A stretch of DNA of 64,000 nucleotides. Origin: Cognatundibacterium aquatile (GTDB taxonomy: Bacteria > Pseudomonadota > Gammaproteobacteria > Burkholderiales > Burkholderiaceae_D). How positions within the stretch are numbered: position 1 is the first letter of the stretch; each line of letters opens with the position of its first letter. The translations under genes were made by a program, and so were the position numbers. The notes beneath the pieces are model-generated. The model was given only the letters and a program-made list of their open reading frames with translations, was not told the DNA's origin and did no database searches. This document shows, piece by piece, positions 17,180 to 27,458 of the stretch. The stretch covers positions 558,001 to 622,000 of the forward strand of contig NZ_JACOFT010000001.1 in assembly GCF_014699135.1 (NCBI RefSeq). The letters are read 5' to 3'.

Positions 17180-18303
17180 CAATAGCCCACTTTGCTGAAA
17201 ATAATCGCAAAAATTGCATCGGCAATGATCACGACGGTAATCGCAATCACCACGGAATTGGTGGTGCCGTGCCCCAGACTTTCCGTATTCGGTTTGATGC
17301 GCAAACCATAATGGCAGGCAATCAACGCAATCAGGATACCGAAGGCAACACCTTTACCCAAGCCTATCCAGTAATTCAACAGCGGCACGGCATCCGGCAA
17401 TTTATAGACAAAAAATTCCGGGCTCATACCGAGTAGCGCTTGTGCCGAAATCATCCCGCCTATCAGTGCCATCACATCCGTCCAGATCACCAGCAGTGGC
17501 ATGGCGATCGCCAGTGCCAGCACCTTGGGCAGGATCAGGCGCGAACCATGCGGTATGCCCATCACCAGCATTGCATCGAGCTCTTCGGTGACCCGCATGA
17601 CGCCGAGCTGCGCCGTGATGGCCGAGCCCGAACGACCAGCAACCAGAATCGCCGCCAGCAAAGGGCCGAGTTCGCGGATGATGCTCATGCCAAGAATATT
17701 GACGATAAATAAATCGCCGCCGAACGTCAGTAATTGTTGTGCCGACAGATAAGAAAGCACGATCCCTATCAGGATGCCGACCAGCGCGGTAATGCCCAGC
17801 GCCTGCGCACCCATGCGATAAAGGTTGGCTGACAATTCTTTCCATGGGCCTCGCAGCGGGTGGCGTATAAACCCAGCCAGATCGATCATCAGTTGACCGA
17901 GCAAGATGCTGAAGCCGTACAAGTGCTCAAAGAAGCCAAGCACGATCTCGCCCAACTGCATGATGCCGTAAAAGAGCGGGCGTTTTGCGCTGACCAGATT
18001 GACCTGACTGGCTTCTGCGACACGCTGAAACAAACCTTCATGTACCGGCTGCAGTAACAGATGTTGTGGCTTTTTCTTGCCCCAGGCGCGCCACAATATC
18101 TGCGCACCGACATGATCGAGCGCACTGATCTGGCTTAAATCCCAGTGAATATCGTCGCGCTTTCCCTGGTTGGTCAGCTCCTTCTGCAAATCATGCAAGC
18201 GGTGACCTTCGGACAAAGCGTGCACCAGCCACGCGCCAGCGACGCTAATCGTGGTCTGATCTGCATGATTGACGGTCAGGGTGGGAGGGCTAACTGAGGG
18301 CAT
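17179..18303 (-). CDS. MlaE-like permease with N-terminal STAS domain
   Basis: This 374-residue protein joins an N-terminal STAS-like domain (about 1-95; WDLSQISALDHVGAQILWRAWG) to a MlaE/DUF140 permease (about 115-370) with about five membrane helices; MRVTEELDAMLVMGIPHG is the conserved coupling region. In E. coli the STAS protein MlaB is separate, so the fusion supplies both parts. I chose the ATG at 18303; a TTG at 18339 would add 12 residues. It is the first gene of permease-ATPase-MCE-lipoprotein, a complete MCE transporter, though no periplasmic MlaC is present. Confidence 0.9.
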   Translation of the reverse strand: MPSVSPPTLTVNHADQTTISVAGAWLVHALSEGHRLHDLQKELTNQGKRDDIHWDLSQISALDHVGAQILWRAWGKKKPQHLLLQPVHEGLFQRVAEASQVNLVSAKRPLFYGIMQLGEIVLGFFEHLYGFSILLGQLMIDLAGFIRHPLRGPWKELSANLYRMGAQALGITALVGILIGIVLSYLSAQQLLTFGGDLFIVNILGMSIIRELGPLLAAILVAGRSGSAITAQLGVMRVTEELDAMLVMGIPHGSRLILPKVLALAIAMPLLVIWTDVMALIGGMISAQALLGMSPEFFVYKLPDAVPLLNYWIGLGKGVAFGILIALIACHYGLRIKPNTESLGHGTTNSVVIAITVVIIADAIFAIIFSKVGY

Positions 18304-18626
18304 GTCGTCAGTGTAAACGAGATAACTGTTTTGCTGCAATGAAGCAAAGCATACATTGACTGAGGTTGATCTTCATTAAAAGAAATACGCCATCGGCGTC
18401 TGAGCTCGACCGCTAGCGATGACGTAAGTCAGATGCTTTGCTGGCAAAACTGGTTTTATTCTGCTGTGAAAATGAGCTTTAAGGGGGAGTATATTCAAAA
18501 ATCGGGCTATTCTCAGCATAAACATTGGGCTTTTAAATATACTCCACCCAGTATATTTAGTGCTCAACAGGCGCGCATGGGCACGTAACGGGGATGCTGC
18601 ATCGGTGTTGTCACTTGGTGTAACGC
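18304..18626. other. 323-bp intergenic region holding repeat copy B
   Basis: Between the minus-strand permease start and the minus-strand phosphoethanolamine transferase stop there is no coding sequence I can support. The only structured content is the dispersed element at 18483-18558. The permease promoter should lie at its lower end, but I could not place it. Confidence 0.6.
18483..18558 (+). repeat. Dispersed intergenic element, copy B
   Basis: It starts with GGGGGAGTATATT and ends with the palindrome ATATACT-CCACCC-AGTATAT (18537-18556). The interior ATAAACATTGGGCTTTTAA closely matches copy C read on the opposite strand. It lies between two minus-strand genes. Confidence 0.78.
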
Positions 18627-20501
18627 TTATTTCTCTTGCCGTACCGGCGTTTTTTTATCAATCACTTCGCGACAATCTCCCTTCAGCGTCGCATTATCGT
18701 AATCAGACCATCCGTAACTATCGACATAGCGCGTGTGCGCAACCAGTTGCGGGCTGAGGATGCTCCAGTTCAGCCTTTCGTCGGGATAGCGGATATTGCC
18801 CATGTCGAGCAAGGTGTGAAACACGTTTTCTGTTGACAGACGGAATTTCTGATGGCGTTTGAGCTGGCGGATTTTTTCTGGAAACAGTTGCTGATAGTCA
18901 TCCGAATACCAGATGAAGGCAGGGATGTGAAATTCGTATTGCGTATTGTGACCATGAAACGCCAGACCGCAAGTGCCGTCATACAAGGTTTGCCCATGAT
19001 CGGAGATATACATCATCGAGGTGACTTGCTGGCTGGCCTTCAGGCGCTGTATGACTTCCGACAATATCCAGTCAGTGTACAGAATTGAATTGTCATAGCT
19101 GTTGTTGAGTGCCGGTTTATTCTTCAGGTCAGTATAGGCCGGGTTATCGACCCCGAACAGCGATGGTTTCCAGTGGTCGTATTCTTTCGGGTGGCGATGG
19201 CTGTAATTCCAGTGGTTGCCCAAGGTATGTAAGACGATCAGTTTTTTCGGTGTGGCATCGTTCAGCGCGCGGCTCATGGGGTCGAGCAGGATGTCATCGA
19301 AACTGGAATTATTGGTAAAGCCCCCGAGATTCAGAAATTGCGTGACATCGGCTTCTTTCGCGAACACTGAGATCGGCGTGTCGAACTGACCAAAGCTCAT
19401 CTGGTTCGATATCCAGAAGGTTTTGAATCCCGCTTCTTTAAACGCAGACAGAAAGGATTTTTCAGAGAAACCGGCCTTCAGGCTTTGTGCCGCCGGTTTG
19501 CGCGACACAATAACAGGCACCGACAGGCGAGTTGCAGCAACGGCGGTAATCATGTCGCTGAAGCTGACCAGATTGTCTTCCAGTGATAACAAGGGATTCG
19601 TTTCACGTTCGTAGCCATTCAGGCTCCAGCGGTCGTAGCGCGATGACTCTCCAAGCACTACGACGATAGTTTGCGCTAACTTTGGATCGCCTTCGAGGGC
19701 GGCGTTGAAGCGGAAGTTGCGGCTTTTTTCAGACAGCTTCGATAAATATCCACGTTCGCTCCAGAAGTCAGCAATACGCACTGCGAGGCCGAATGGCCAG
19801 GTACTTGTGAAGACATCCTCGTCGTAACGTATTTGAGCCCAGGACGGCAGCGGGCCAAGGGCGTGGCTTAATTTCTGTCGTTGATGCTCCAGCCAAACCA
19901 GTGGAATCACTTTGCCCATCGGCTTGGCACTGGCGACCGAAACGGGCTCACCGTCGCTGTCGTCGTCGCTATGGCTACTTGCCGCTGACGCTGATGCTGG
20001 TGGTGCAGTGACGCCAACATATTCGCCGTAACCCCAGATGCAGAACCCCATCGCCACCATACTGATCAACGCCCAGCGGCTTGGATGTTGCCAGTGCAGC
20101 GCCGGCGTGTTCAGCGCAATTTTCAGCAGGCTCCACCACCACGCTGTAATCATCAGCGTCAGAAACAGCAGCAGCCAGATTTTTTGCCCCAGAAATTCAA
20201 TCGCTTCTTTGGGGCTGGTCTCTAGCAGTATGCCCAGGTGATGAGTCGAAATGCTCTGTCCGAAATACAGGCGCAGATAAATCTCTATGGGTATCGCCAG
20301 CATTGCCGGCAGTAACAGGAAATGAAACCAGCGCGGATGCTTGAAGACCGCCCACAGTATCGGCCAGCAGATGACCTCCATCGCCAGCAGCTGCCAGCCT
20401 TTTTCTACCGGTTTGCCCAGCATCAGCGAAAAAAATGGAATCGCTGAGAGCAGCAGGTAACTCAATAACAGAAAGAGAGGGCTTGGGCGTAATAAAGAGC
20501 G
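18627..20501 (-). CDS. Phosphoethanolamine transferase, sulfatase-fold (EptA/CptA-like)
   Basis: This 624-residue inner membrane protein has about five N-terminal helices (to about residue 170), a low-complexity Ser/Asp linker (near 175-200) and a periplasmic alkaline-phosphatase-fold domain. VVLGESSRYDRWSLNGYERETNP carries the metal-ligand glutamate; the expected nucleophile is in the TAVAATRLSVP segment. Further metal-binding residues are in TLGNHWNYSHRHP and SDHGQTLY.G. The family transfers phosphoethanolamine to lipid A or LPS core and can raise polymyxin resistance; the precise acceptor is unknown. The ATG at 20501 fits the start of the membrane domain; a GTG at 20582 gives a longer basic N terminus. 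The Ser-Asp linker is unusual. Confidence 0.85.
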   Translation of the reverse strand, partial: RSLLRPSPLFLLLSYLLLSAIPFFSLMLGKPVEKGWQLLAMEVICWPILWAVFKHPRWFHFLLLPAMLAIPIEIYLRLYFGQSISTHHLGILLETSPKEAIEFLGQKIWLLLFLTLMITAWWWSLLKIALNTPALHWQHPSRWALISMVAMGFCIWGYGEYVGVTAPPASASAASSHSDDDSDGEPVSVASAKPMGKVIPLVWLEHQRQKLSHALGPLPSWAQIRYDEDVFTSTWPFGLAVRIADFWSERGYLSKLSEKSRNFRFNAALEGDPKLAQTIVVVLGESSRYDRWSLNGYERETNPLLSLEDNLVSFSDMITAVAATRLSVPVIVSRKPAAQSLKAGFSEKSFLSAFKEAGFKTFWISNQMSFGQFDTPISVFAKEADVTQFLNLGGFTNNSSFDDILLDPMSRALNDATPKKLIVLHTLGNHWNYSHRHPKEYDHWKPSLFGVDNPAYTDLKNKPALNNSYDNSILYTDWILSEVIQRLKASQQVTSMMYISDHGQTLYDGTCGLAFHGHNTQYEFHIPAFIWYSDDYQQLFPEKIRQLKRHQKFRLSTENVFHTLLDMGNIRYPDERLNWSILSPQLVAHTRYVDSYGWSDYDNATLKGDCREVIDKKTPVRQEK

Positions 20502-21008
20502 CATCAGGATAGTGGCAGGCTGGCTTGCGGTTGTTGCGGTGTGACGGATACGTCGCCGTTTACCGCAACATAGGATGGTCACTAAAAGAGTTCAGGTCGA
20601 CAATATAAATGATTTGCAAAAATACGGGGCGCTGCTGGTGGAGGCCATTAGCGAAATCACTTCAACATACTGCATTAATTTAAACAAAATTAAATAAAAA
20701 GCATGGGAATGCTTGATTTTTCAAGGAAATTTCCTACCCTGACTTGCCATATTGAAGTAGTCGGAGCAGTCTGCTTCGCAACGAAAAACGTTGACATAGC
20801 TGGATCAGGCGACATAAAATTGCGAGTTCTCGATTTTGGGTTTGCAGTTTTCAACATGTTTCTAGCTGTTTTTTGCGAAAAAATATGCTTAAAAAGCAGG
20901 CAGATATTGGGCTCGTCTGAATAATTCGGACGTAAAAAATGATTTTTAGTTCCCGGGCAACCGTTTCCGGGTTTGTGTTTAACGTTGTATTTTGTTGGAT
21001 TAAAAACG
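20502..21008. other. Intergenic region upstream of the str operon
   Basis: This region contains the probable rpsL promoter (20791-20820) and a leader of about 180 bases with a small hairpin (CCCGG 20952-20956, CCGGG 20967-20971) before the rpsL start. The rpoB/rpoC genes that often precede rpsL are not here. A short plus-strand ORF (20703-20924) overlaps the promoter and is not supported. Confidence 0.6.
20791..20820 (+). promoter_or_regulatory. Sigma-70 type promoter for rpsL / str operon
   Basis: TTGACA (20791-20796), an 18-base spacer and TAAAAT (20815-20820) match the consensus at 11 of 12 positions. It points at rpsL 190 bp downstream. The strength of the match fits a ribosomal operon. 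Confidence 0.75.
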
Positions 21009-21392
21009 ATGCCAACCATCAATCAACTGATTCGCCAACCACGTGTTTCTGCAGTGGTTAAGAGCAAATCGCCGGCGCTGGAAAACAGCCCGCAGAAACG
21101 TGGCGTTTGCACCCGCGTTTATACTACAACTCCAAAAAAGCCTAACTCGGCTTTGCGTAAAGTTGCCAAAGTTCGCCTGACTAATGGTTTCGAAGTTATT
21201 TCGTACATTGGCGGTGAAGGCCATAACTTGCAAGAACATAGCGTAGTCCTGCTGCGCGGTGGTCGTGTAAAGGATTTGCCAGGTGTTCGTTACCATATGG
21301 TTCGCGGTGCTTTGGATACACAAGGCGTTAAAGACCGTAAGCAAGCTCGTTCCAAATATGGTTCTAAGCGCGCTAAGGCAGTGAAGAAGTAA
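21009..21392 (+). CDS. rpsL: 30S ribosomal protein S12
   Basis: S12 lies at the decoding centre and controls tRNA selection accuracy. The 127-residue protein begins MPTINQLIR and has [19 protein letters not shown] and [12 protein letters not shown], the segments where streptomycin-resistance changes occur; both key lysines (in PKKPNS and RVKDLP) are wild type. The frame extends upstream, but the ATG at 21009 is the universal start. It is the first gene of the str operon. Confidence 0.98.
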   Translation: MPTINQLIRQPRVSAVVKSKSPALENSPQKRGVCTRVYTTTPKKPNSALRKVAKVRLTNGFEVISYIGGEGHNLQEHSVVLLRGGRVKDLPGVRYHMVRGALDTQGVKDRKQARSKYGSKRAKAVKK

Positions 21393-21410
21393 TTATCTCG
21401 TAATTTAATC

Positions 21411-21453
21411 TCCGTAAAGTATTACGGATCAGTGTCGGTTCGGAATGAGCCGA
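21411..21453 (+). promoter_or_regulatory. Two-hairpin leader between rpsL and rpsG
   Basis: TCCGTAA (21411-21417) pairs with TTACGGA (21422-21428), and TCGGTTC (21435-21441) pairs with GAGCCGA (21447-21453). In E. coli, S7 represses its own operon by binding the rpsL-rpsG intercistronic RNA, so this is a plausible S7 target. The equivalence is inferred from position only. Confidence 0.45.
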
Positions 21454-21536
21454 GTAAGTGACTGGTTATGATGGCCTGTCGCGAGTGTCAGGTGAATTGT
21501 TGCCCGATGCTCAACTGAAGATTGAAAGGAATTGAA

Positions 21537-22007
21537 ATGCCACGTCGTCGTGAGGTCCCGAAACGGGACGTATTGCCAGATCCAAAATTTGGTAATGTTG
21601 AAGTAGCAAAATTTGTTAACGTATTGATGTTGTCCGGCAAGAAGTCTGTTGCTGAAGGCATCATCTACGGTGCGTTTGATCACATCCAGCAAAAATCTGG
21701 TAAAGATCCTCTGGAAGTGTTTGCATTGGCAATTAACAACGCCAAGCCACTGGTTGAAGTAAAATCCCGCCGTGTTGGTGGCGCGAACTATCAGGTGCCT
21801 GTTGAAGTGCGTCCAGTTCGTCGTCTGGCTTTGTCTATGCGTTGGTTGCGTGAAGCTGCAAACAAGCGTAGTGAAAAATCCATGCCACAACGTTTGGGTG
21901 GTGAGTTGTTAGAAGCCGCAGAAGGCCGCGGCGGTGCAATGAAGAAGCGTGACGAAGTTCATCGTATGGCTGAAGCCAACAAGGCCTTCTCTCACTTCCG
22001 CTTCTAA
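21537..22007 (+). CDS. rpsG: 30S ribosomal protein S7
   Basis: S7 nucleates assembly of the 30S head and contacts E-site tRNA. The protein is 156 residues, as usual, starting [19 protein letters not shown] with the core [11 protein letters not shown]. The ATG at 21537 has AAGGA about 8 bases upstream; a frame extension to 21522 is not needed. It lies 144 bp after rpsL across a structured gap. Confidence 0.98.
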   Translation: MPRRREVPKRDVLPDPKFGNVEVAKFVNVLMLSGKKSVAEGIIYGAFDHIQQKSGKDPLEVFALAINNAKPLVEVKSRRVGGANYQVPVEVRPVRRLALSMRWLREAANKRSEKSMPQRLGGELLEAAEGRGGAMKKRDEVHRMAEANKAFSHFRF

Positions 22008-22072
22008 GAGTAAGAGTAAGGAGCCTTTGTATGATGATTATGCAATGGTTCTGGCAAGTATTTTGAATCAGG

Positions 22073-22109
22073 CCGGGCGCGATTTTCACAAAAAATTGCG
22101 CTCGGTTTT
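22073..22109 (+). terminator. Terminator-like hairpin between rpsG and fusA
   Basis: Arms 22073-22086 and 22092-22105 form a 14-bp stem including two G-U pairs, loop CACAA, followed by TTTT. Only 26 bases separate it from the fusA start, leaving no room for a new promoter, so it may act as a partial terminator or attenuator. Confidence 0.6.
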
Positions 22110-22135
22110 GTCCATTAAAAGATTTAGGATTATCT

Positions 22136-24241
22136 ATGGCCCGTAAGACCCCCATTGAGCGCTACCGCAATATCGGTATCTCGGCTCACATTGATGCAGG
22201 TAAAACGACGACGACAGAACGTGTTCTGTTCTACACCGGTGTCAACCACAAAATCGGTGAAGTGCATGATGGCGCTGCTACCATGGACTGGATGGAACAA
22301 GAGCAAGAGCGCGGTATTACTATTACTTCTGCAGCGACAACTTGCTTCTGGAGCGGTATGGCGAATAATTTCGCGCCGCACCATATCAATATTATCGATA
22401 CACCAGGTCACGTTGACTTCACTATTGAAGTTGAACGTTCTATGCGTGTTCTCGATGGCGCCTGCATGGTTTACTGTGCGGTAGGTGGCGTTCAGCCTCA
22501 GTCTGAAACTGTATGGCGTCAGGCTAATAAGTACAAAGTTCCTCGTCTGGCATTCGTCAACAAGATGGACCGTACTGGCGCGAACTTCTTCAAAGTGTAT
22601 GAGCAAATGCGCACACGCCTGAAGGCAAACCCAATTCCTATGCAAGTGCCTATCGGTGCTGAGGACTTGTTCGAAGGCGTTATCGATCTGGTCAAAATGA
22701 AAGCGATTATCTGGGATACAGCATCCCAAGGTATGAAGTTTGAATACGGCGAGATCCCTGCGAATTTGTTGGCTGATGCTAAGAAATGGCGCGAAAACAT
22801 GGTGGAAGCAGCTGCTGAAGCCTCTGAAGAATTGATGAACAAATACCTTGAAGAAGGTGATTTGTCTGAAGCCGAAATCAAAGCGGCGATTCGTCAGCGT
22901 ACTATCGCGAGTGAAATCGTTCCGATGATGTGCGGTACTGCCTTTAAAAACAAAGGCGTGCAGGCGATGTTGGATGCGGTTGTTGAATTCCTGCCATCTC
23001 CAGTGGATATTCCACCGGTACCAGGTACAAACGAAGATGAAGAGCCAGTGGTTCGTCAGGCAAAAGATGATGAAAAATTCTCTGCTTTGGCGTTCAAAAT
23101 CGCAACGGATCCATTCGTTGGTCAATTGTGCTTTATCCGCTGCTACTCCGGTACTTTGAATTCTGGCGACACAGTTTATAACTCTGTCAAAGGTAAAAAA
23201 GAACGTATCGGACGTATTGTTCAGATGCATGCGAATCAGCGCGAAGAAATCAAAGAAATGCTTGCCGGTGACATCGCTGCGGTTGTTGGTCTGAAAGACA
23301 CAACAACTGGTGATACATTGTGTGATGATAAAGCGATTGTCGTTCTGGAACGCATGGTTTTCCCTGAGCCAGTTATTTCTCAGGCTGTTGAGCCAAAAAC
23401 AAAGGCTGACCAAGAGAAAATGGGCTTGGCGCTGAACCGTCTGGCTGCTGAAGATCCATCTTTCCGTGTACGTACTGACGAAGAATCAGGTCAGACAATT
23501 ATTGCCGGTATGGGTGAGTTGCATCTGGATATTATCGTTGATCGTATGAAGCGTGAATTCAACGTTGAAGCGACAGTTGGTAAACCGCAGGTTGCTTACC
23601 GCGAAACTATTCGCAAAACTTGCGAAGAAATCGAAGGTAAATTCGTTAAGCAATCCGGTGGTCGCGGTCAGTATGGTCACGTTGTTCTGAAAATTGAACC
23701 ACAAGAACCAGGTAAAGGCTTTGAATTCGTTGACGCGATCAAAGGCGGTACCGTTCCGCGCGAATACATCCCTGCAGTTGAAAAAGGTGTTCGTGAAACA
23801 CTGACATCCGGTGTATTGGCTGGCTACCCAGTGGTTGACGTTAAAGTAACTCTGTTCTTCGGTTCTTACCATGACGTTGACTCCAACGAAAACGCGTTCC
23901 GTATGGCGGGTTCGATGGCGTTTAAAGATGGCTGCCGCAAAGCAAGTCCAGTTATTCTGGAACCAATGATGGCAGTTGAAGTTGAAACGCCAGAAGATTA
24001 TGCTGGTACGGTCATGGGCGATTTGTCCTCCCGTCGTGGTATGGTTCAGGGTATGGATGAAGTTGCTGGTGGTGGCGGTAAGATCATTAAGGCTGAAGTT
24101 CCTTTGTCTGAAATGTTTGGTTATTCCACTTCATTGCGTTCCGCAACACAAGGTCGCGCAACGTACTCTATGGAATTCAAGCATTACTCCGAAGCGCCGA
24201 AAAATGTTATCGACGCAATCGTGACATCCAAAGCTAAGTAA
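22136..24241 (+). CDS. fusA: Elongation factor G
   Basis: EF-G is the ribosomal translocase GTPase. The 701-residue protein has G1 AHIDAGKTT (about 17-25), G2 region [12 protein letters not shown]3 DTPGHVDF and G4 NKMDR, followed by domains II-V (domain [10 protein letters not shown]). Length and motifs match bacterial EF-G1. Codon use is strongly biased, as expected for a highly expressed gene, and this creates a long antisense open frame that should be ignored. Confidence 0.99.
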   Translation: MARKTPIERYRNIGISAHIDAGKTTTTERVLFYTGVNHKIGEVHDGAATMDWMEQEQERGITITSAATTCFWSGMANNFAPHHINIIDTPGHVDFTIEVERSMRVLDGACMVYCAVGGVQPQSETVWRQANKYKVPRLAFVNKMDRTGANFFKVYEQMRTRLKANPIPMQVPIGAEDLFEGVIDLVKMKAIIWDTASQGMKFEYGEIPANLLADAKKWRENMVEAAAEASEELMNKYLEEGDLSEAEIKAAIRQRTIASEIVPMMCGTAFKNKGVQAMLDAVVEFLPSPVDIPPVPGTNEDEEPVVRQAKDDEKFSALAFKIATDPFVGQLCFIRCYSGTLNSGDTVYNSVKGKKERIGRIVQMHANQREEIKEMLAGDIAAVVGLKDTTTGDTLCDDKAIVVLERMVFPEPVISQAVEPKTKADQEKMGLALNRLAAEDPSFRVRTDEESGQTIIAGMGELHLDIIVDRMKREFNVEATVGKPQVAYRETIRKTCEEIEGKFVKQSGGRGQYGHVVLKIEPQEPGKGFEFVDAIKGGTVPREYIPAVEKGVRETLTSGVLAGYPVVDVKVTLFFGSYHDVDSNENAFRMAGSMAFKDGCRKASPVILEPMMAVEVETPEDYAGTVMGDLSSRRGMVQGMDEVAGGGGKIIKAEVPLSEMFGYSTSLRSATQGRATYSMEFKHYSEAPKNVIDAIVTSKAK

Positions 24242-24256
24242 TTCGTAATCTGAAAA

Positions 24257-24280
24257 GCCTGCTCCTTGCCTGGAGCAGGC
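24257..24280 (+). terminator. Hairpin between fusA and tuf
   Basis: GCCTGCTCC (24257-24265) and GGAGCAGGC (24272-24280) form a perfect 9-bp stem with a 6-base loop. The following ATCTTATTG is only weakly T-rich. It may be an attenuator or a 3' stabilising hairpin rather than a full terminator. Confidence 0.5.
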
Positions 24281-24319
24281 ATCTTATTGATAAATCGTTC
24301 TTTTTGAAGGAAGAATAAA

Positions 24320-25510
24320 ATGGCAAAAGGTAAGTTCGAACGCACCAAGCCGCACGTCAACGTAGGTACAATTGGTCACGTTGATCACGGTAAAACAACA
24401 TTGACAGCAGCGATTGCAACAGTATTGTCTGCAAAATTCGGTGGCGAAGCGAAGAAATACGACGAAATCGACGCAGCACCAGAAGAAAAAGCACGCGGTA
24501 TTACAATTAATACTGCCCACGTTGAATACGAAACAGCAACACGCCACTACGCTCACGTTGACTGCCCAGGCCATGCTGACTATGTTAAAAACATGATCAC
24601 TGGTGCGGCTCAGATGGACGGCGCGATTCTGGTTTGCTCCGCAGCAGACGGCCCAATGCCACAAACACGTGAGCACATCCTGTTGGCTCGCCAGGTTGGC
24701 GTTCCATACATCATCGTTTTCCTGAACAAATGCGACATGGTTGATGACGCTGAATTGCTGGAACTCGTTGAAATGGAAGTACGTGAATTACTGTCCAAAT
24801 ATGAATTCCCAGGCGACGATCTGCCTATCATCCAAGGTTCCGCAAAACTGGCGCTCGAAGGCGACAAAGGTCCATTGGGTGAAGAAGCAATCCTGAAACT
24901 GGCTGATGCACTCGACACCTACATCCCAACACCAGAACGTGCTGTTGACGGCGCTTTCCTGTTGCCAGTAGAAGACGTATTCTCCATCTCTGGTCGCGGT
25001 ACAGTGGTGACTGGTCGTATCGAACGCGGTATCATCAAAGTTGGCGAAGAGATCGAAATCGTCGGTATTAAAGACACAGTTAAAACAACATGTACTGGCG
25101 TTGAAATGTTCCGCAAATTGCTGGATCAAGGTCAAGCCGGTGACAACGTCGGTGTTTTGTTGCGCGGTACAAAACGCGAAGACATCCAACGTGGTCAAGT
25201 GTTGGCAAAACCAGGTTCAATCAAGCCACACAGCCACTTCACAGGCGAGATCTACGTTTTGTCGAAAGATGAAGGTGGTCGTCATACACCATTCTTCAAC
25301 AACTACCGTCCACAGTTCTACTTCCGTACAACGGACGTAACTGGTTCGATCGAGTTGCCAGCAGACAAAGAAATGGTCATGCCAGGTGATAACGTCTCTA
25401 TCACAGTCAAACTGATCAACCCGATCGCGATGGAAGAAGGTCTCCGTTTCGCTATCCGTGAAGGTGGTCGTACTGTTGGTGCGGGTGTTGTTGCTAAAAT
25501 TATCGAGTAA
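24320..25510 (+). CDS. tuf: Elongation factor Tu
   Basis: EF-Tu delivers aminoacyl-tRNA to the ribosome. The 396-residue protein has GHVDHGKTT (G1), [12 protein letters not shown] (G2), DCPGHADY (G3) and NKCDM (G4), then beta-barrel domains II and III. AAGGA at 24308-24312 precedes the ATG. A strong terminator follows, separating it from rpsJ. Betaproteobacteria usually have a second tuf copy near the tRNA/rpoB region; it is not in this window. Confidence 0.99.
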   Translation: MAKGKFERTKPHVNVGTIGHVDHGKTTLTAAIATVLSAKFGGEAKKYDEIDAAPEEKARGITINTAHVEYETATRHYAHVDCPGHADYVKNMITGAAQMDGAILVCSAADGPMPQTREHILLARQVGVPYIIVFLNKCDMVDDAELLELVEMEVRELLSKYEFPGDDLPIIQGSAKLALEGDKGPLGEEAILKLADALDTYIPTPERAVDGAFLLPVEDVFSISGRGTVVTGRIERGIIKVGEEIEIVGIKDTVKTTCTGVEMFRKLLDQGQAGDNVGVLLRGTKREDIQRGQVLAKPGSIKPHSHFTGEIYVLSKDEGGRHTPFFNNYRPQFYFRTTDVTGSIELPADKEMVMPGDNVSITVKLINPIAMEEGLRFAIREGGRTVGAGVVAKIIE

Positions 25511-25535
25511 TTTCGTAATTTTGTAGTACACTAGT

Positions 25536-25575
25536 CGGCTGTCGCTGTTTTTTTAAGCGACAGCCGCTTTTTTTT
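25536..25575 (+). terminator. Strong intrinsic terminator after tuf
   Basis: CGGCTGTCGCT (25536-25546) and AGCGACAGCCG (25556-25566) form a perfect 11-bp stem with a 9-base loop, followed by C and eight T residues. This ends the str operon. Confidence 0.93.
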
Positions 25576-25640
25576 AGTATTCGCTCTTTGTTAAAAATGC
25601 CACTCTCACTGAGTTTGTGGCTCGTTCTTTAGGAAATGTT

Positions 25641-25958
25641 ATGTCTACACAGAATCAAAAGATCCGCATTCGTTTGAAAGCATTCGATTATAAATTGATC
25701 GACCAATCCGCTTTGGAAATCGTTGAAACAGCAAAGCGCACTGGCGCTGTTGTAAAAGGCCCTGTACCTTTGCCGACTCGCATTCAACGCTTTGACGTTC
25801 TGCGCTCACCACACGTGAACAAAACTTCCCGTGATCAGTTTGAAATTCGTACACACCAACGTCTGATGGACATCGTTGATCCAACAGATAAGACAGTTGA
25901 TGCTTTGATGAAGCTCGATTTGCCTGCTGGTGTTGATGTTGAAATCAAATTGCAGTAA
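25641..25958 (+). CDS. rpsJ: 30S ribosomal protein S10
   Basis: S10 is a 30S head protein and the NusE partner of NusB in antitermination. The 105-residue protein contains [20 protein letters not shown] and [22 protein letters not shown]. The ATG at 25641 has AGGA 8 bases upstream; the frame extends 8 codons further 5' without homology. It stands between the tuf terminator and a 216-bp gap carrying a promoter for rplC, so it may be transcribed on its own. Confidence 0.98.
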   Translation: MSTQNQKIRIRLKAFDYKLIDQSALEIVETAKRTGAVVKGPVPLPTRIQRFDVLRSPHVNKTSRDQFEIRTHQRLMDIVDPTDKTVDALMKLDLPAGVDVEIKLQ

Positions 25959-26050
25959 TCAGATTTTTATCAATATCTGATTTGATTAAAAATCAGATAA
26001 TTGAAGAAATTTGACATACCACAATTCTTCGAATTTTCAAATAATTTGCC

Positions 26051-26079
26051 TTGTAAATAAAAAATTTGCGGGCTATAAT
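26051..26079 (+). promoter_or_regulatory. Promoter for the rplC part of the S10 operon
   Basis: TTGTAA (26051-26056), a 17-base spacer and the perfect -10 TATAAT (26074-26079) lie about 95 bp before rplC. An AT-rich hairpin (AATCAGAT...ATCTGATT) directly after rpsJ could end the rpsJ transcript. Confidence 0.65.
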
Positions 26080-26174
26080 CGAAGGCTTAAATGTGGGTCG
26101 GCTTTTGCTGACCTTTTCGTTTAAGTTTTTTAAACATCAGCCTCACCCAATCGTAGGTGAGAATGGAGAAAATA

Positions 26175-26831
26175 ATGAGCTTGGGCCTAGTTGGTCGCAA
26201 GGTTGGCATGATGCGCATCTTTACAGATGACGGGGATTCAATTCCTGTTACTGTTCTGGATGTGTCCAACAACCGCGTGACGCAAGTCAAAACTCCTGAA
26301 ACAGACGGTTACTCTGCTGTTCAGGTTACTTTCGGTCAGCGCCGTGCATCCCGCGTAACTAAAGCGGCTGCCGGTCACCTCGCAAAAGCAGGTGTTGAAG
26401 CTGGTACTGTATTAAAAGAATTCCGTGTTGATGCTGCTAAAGCTTCTGAACTGAAGGCTGGTGATGTTGTGCCTGTCGGTTTGTTCGAAGCTGGTCAGAA
26501 AGTTGACGTGCAAGGTGTGACGATTGGTAAAGGCTATGCCGGTACTATCAAGCGCCATCACTTCGCTTCTGGTCGCGCCACTCACGGTAACTCCCGTTCC
26601 CATAATGTTCCAGGTTCTATCGGTATGGCGCAGGATCCAGGTCGTGTTTTCCCTGGTAAGCGCATGACTGGTCATCTGGGTGACGTTAACCGCACTGTGC
26701 AAAATCTGGAAATCGCTCGCGTTGATGCAGAGCGTCAGTTGTTGCTGGTGAAGGGTGCTGTGCCGGGTGCAAAAAATGGTCAGGTGATTGTATCTCCTGC
26801 TGTTAAAGTTAAAGCTAAGAAGGGAGCCTAA
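26175..26831 (+). CDS. rplC: 50S ribosomal protein L3
   Basis: L3 is an early 50S assembly protein that reaches towards the peptidyl transferase centre. It has 218 residues starting [20 protein letters not shown], with [21 protein letters not shown] in the extended arm. The ATG at 26175 follows GGAG; an upstream ATG at 26163 in the frame is not needed. It is the first of a run of closely spaced S10 operon genes. Confidence 0.98.
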   Translation: MSLGLVGRKVGMMRIFTDDGDSIPVTVLDVSNNRVTQVKTPETDGYSAVQVTFGQRRASRVTKAAAGHLAKAGVEAGTVLKEFRVDAAKASELKAGDVVPVGLFEAGQKVDVQGVTIGKGYAGTIKRHHFASGRATHGNSRSHNVPGSIGMAQDPGRVFPGKRMTGHLGDVNRTVQNLEIARVDAERQLLLVKGAVPGAKNGQVIVSPAVKVKAKKGA

Positions 26832-26834
26832 TCC

Positions 26835-27458
26835 ATGGAACTGAAGCTCCTAAACGAACAAGGTCAAGCTGCTGCGAATGTTGCTGCTCCTGACACTATT
26901 TTCGGTCGTGATTACAACGAAGCTCTGATTCATCAGGTTGTTGTTGCATATCAGGCAAATGCTCGTAGCGGTAACCGCAAGCAAAAAGATCGTGAAGAAG
27001 TCCATCACACAACCAAGAAACCTTGGCGTCAAAAAGGTACTGGTCGTGCACGTGCTGGTATGTCTTCTTCTCCTTTGTGGCGTGGCGGTGGTCGTATATT
27101 CCCGAATAGCCCGGATGAGAATTTCTCTCACAAAGTTAACAAGAAAATGTATCGCGCAGGTATCTGCTCTATCCTTTCTCAGTTGGCTCGTGAAGATCGT
27201 TTGAGCGTGGTTGATGCTGTAACGGTTGATGCTCCAAAGACTAAGTTGTTGACTGAAAAGCTCAAAGCATTGGGTTGCCTGGATTCTGTTCTGATTATCA
27301 CTGACGAATTCAATGAAAATCTGATGTTGGCAGCACGTAATCTGGTAAATGTTTTGGTTGTTGAGCCACGTTACGCTGATCCAGTTTCTTTGGTGTTCTA
27401 CAAGAAAGTGTTGATCACCAAGCCAGCACTGGCAAAGATTGAGGAGATGCTGGCATGA
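26835..27458 (+). CDS. rplD: 50S ribosomal protein L4
   Basis: L4 lines the exit tunnel; in E. coli it also represses the S10 operon. The 207-residue protein has [12 protein letters not shown] and [12 protein letters not shown] in the long loop and a C-terminal globular end ([15 protein letters not shown]). It starts 3 bases after rplC and overlaps rplW by 4 bases. Confidence 0.98.
   Translation: MELKLLNEQGQAAANVAAPDTIFGRDYNEALIHQVVVAYQANARSGNRKQKDREEVHHTTKKPWRQKGTGRARAGMSSSPLWRGGGRIFPNSPDENFSHKVNKKMYRAGICSILSQLAREDRLSVVDAVTVDAPKTKLLTEKLKALGCLDSVLIITDEFNENLMLAARNLVNVLVVEPRYADPVSLVFYKKVLITKPALAKIEEMLA

Noticed and set aside
20703-20924. 73-codon plus-strand ORF upstream of rpsL
   Set aside because: It contains the rpsL promoter, has no ribosome binding site and no recognisable protein features.
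22130-23413. 427-codon minus-strand open frame opposite fusA
   Set aside because: It is antisense to the clear EF-G gene and arises from its strong codon bias; the translation is rich in Phe, His, Cys and Trp and resembles no protein family.
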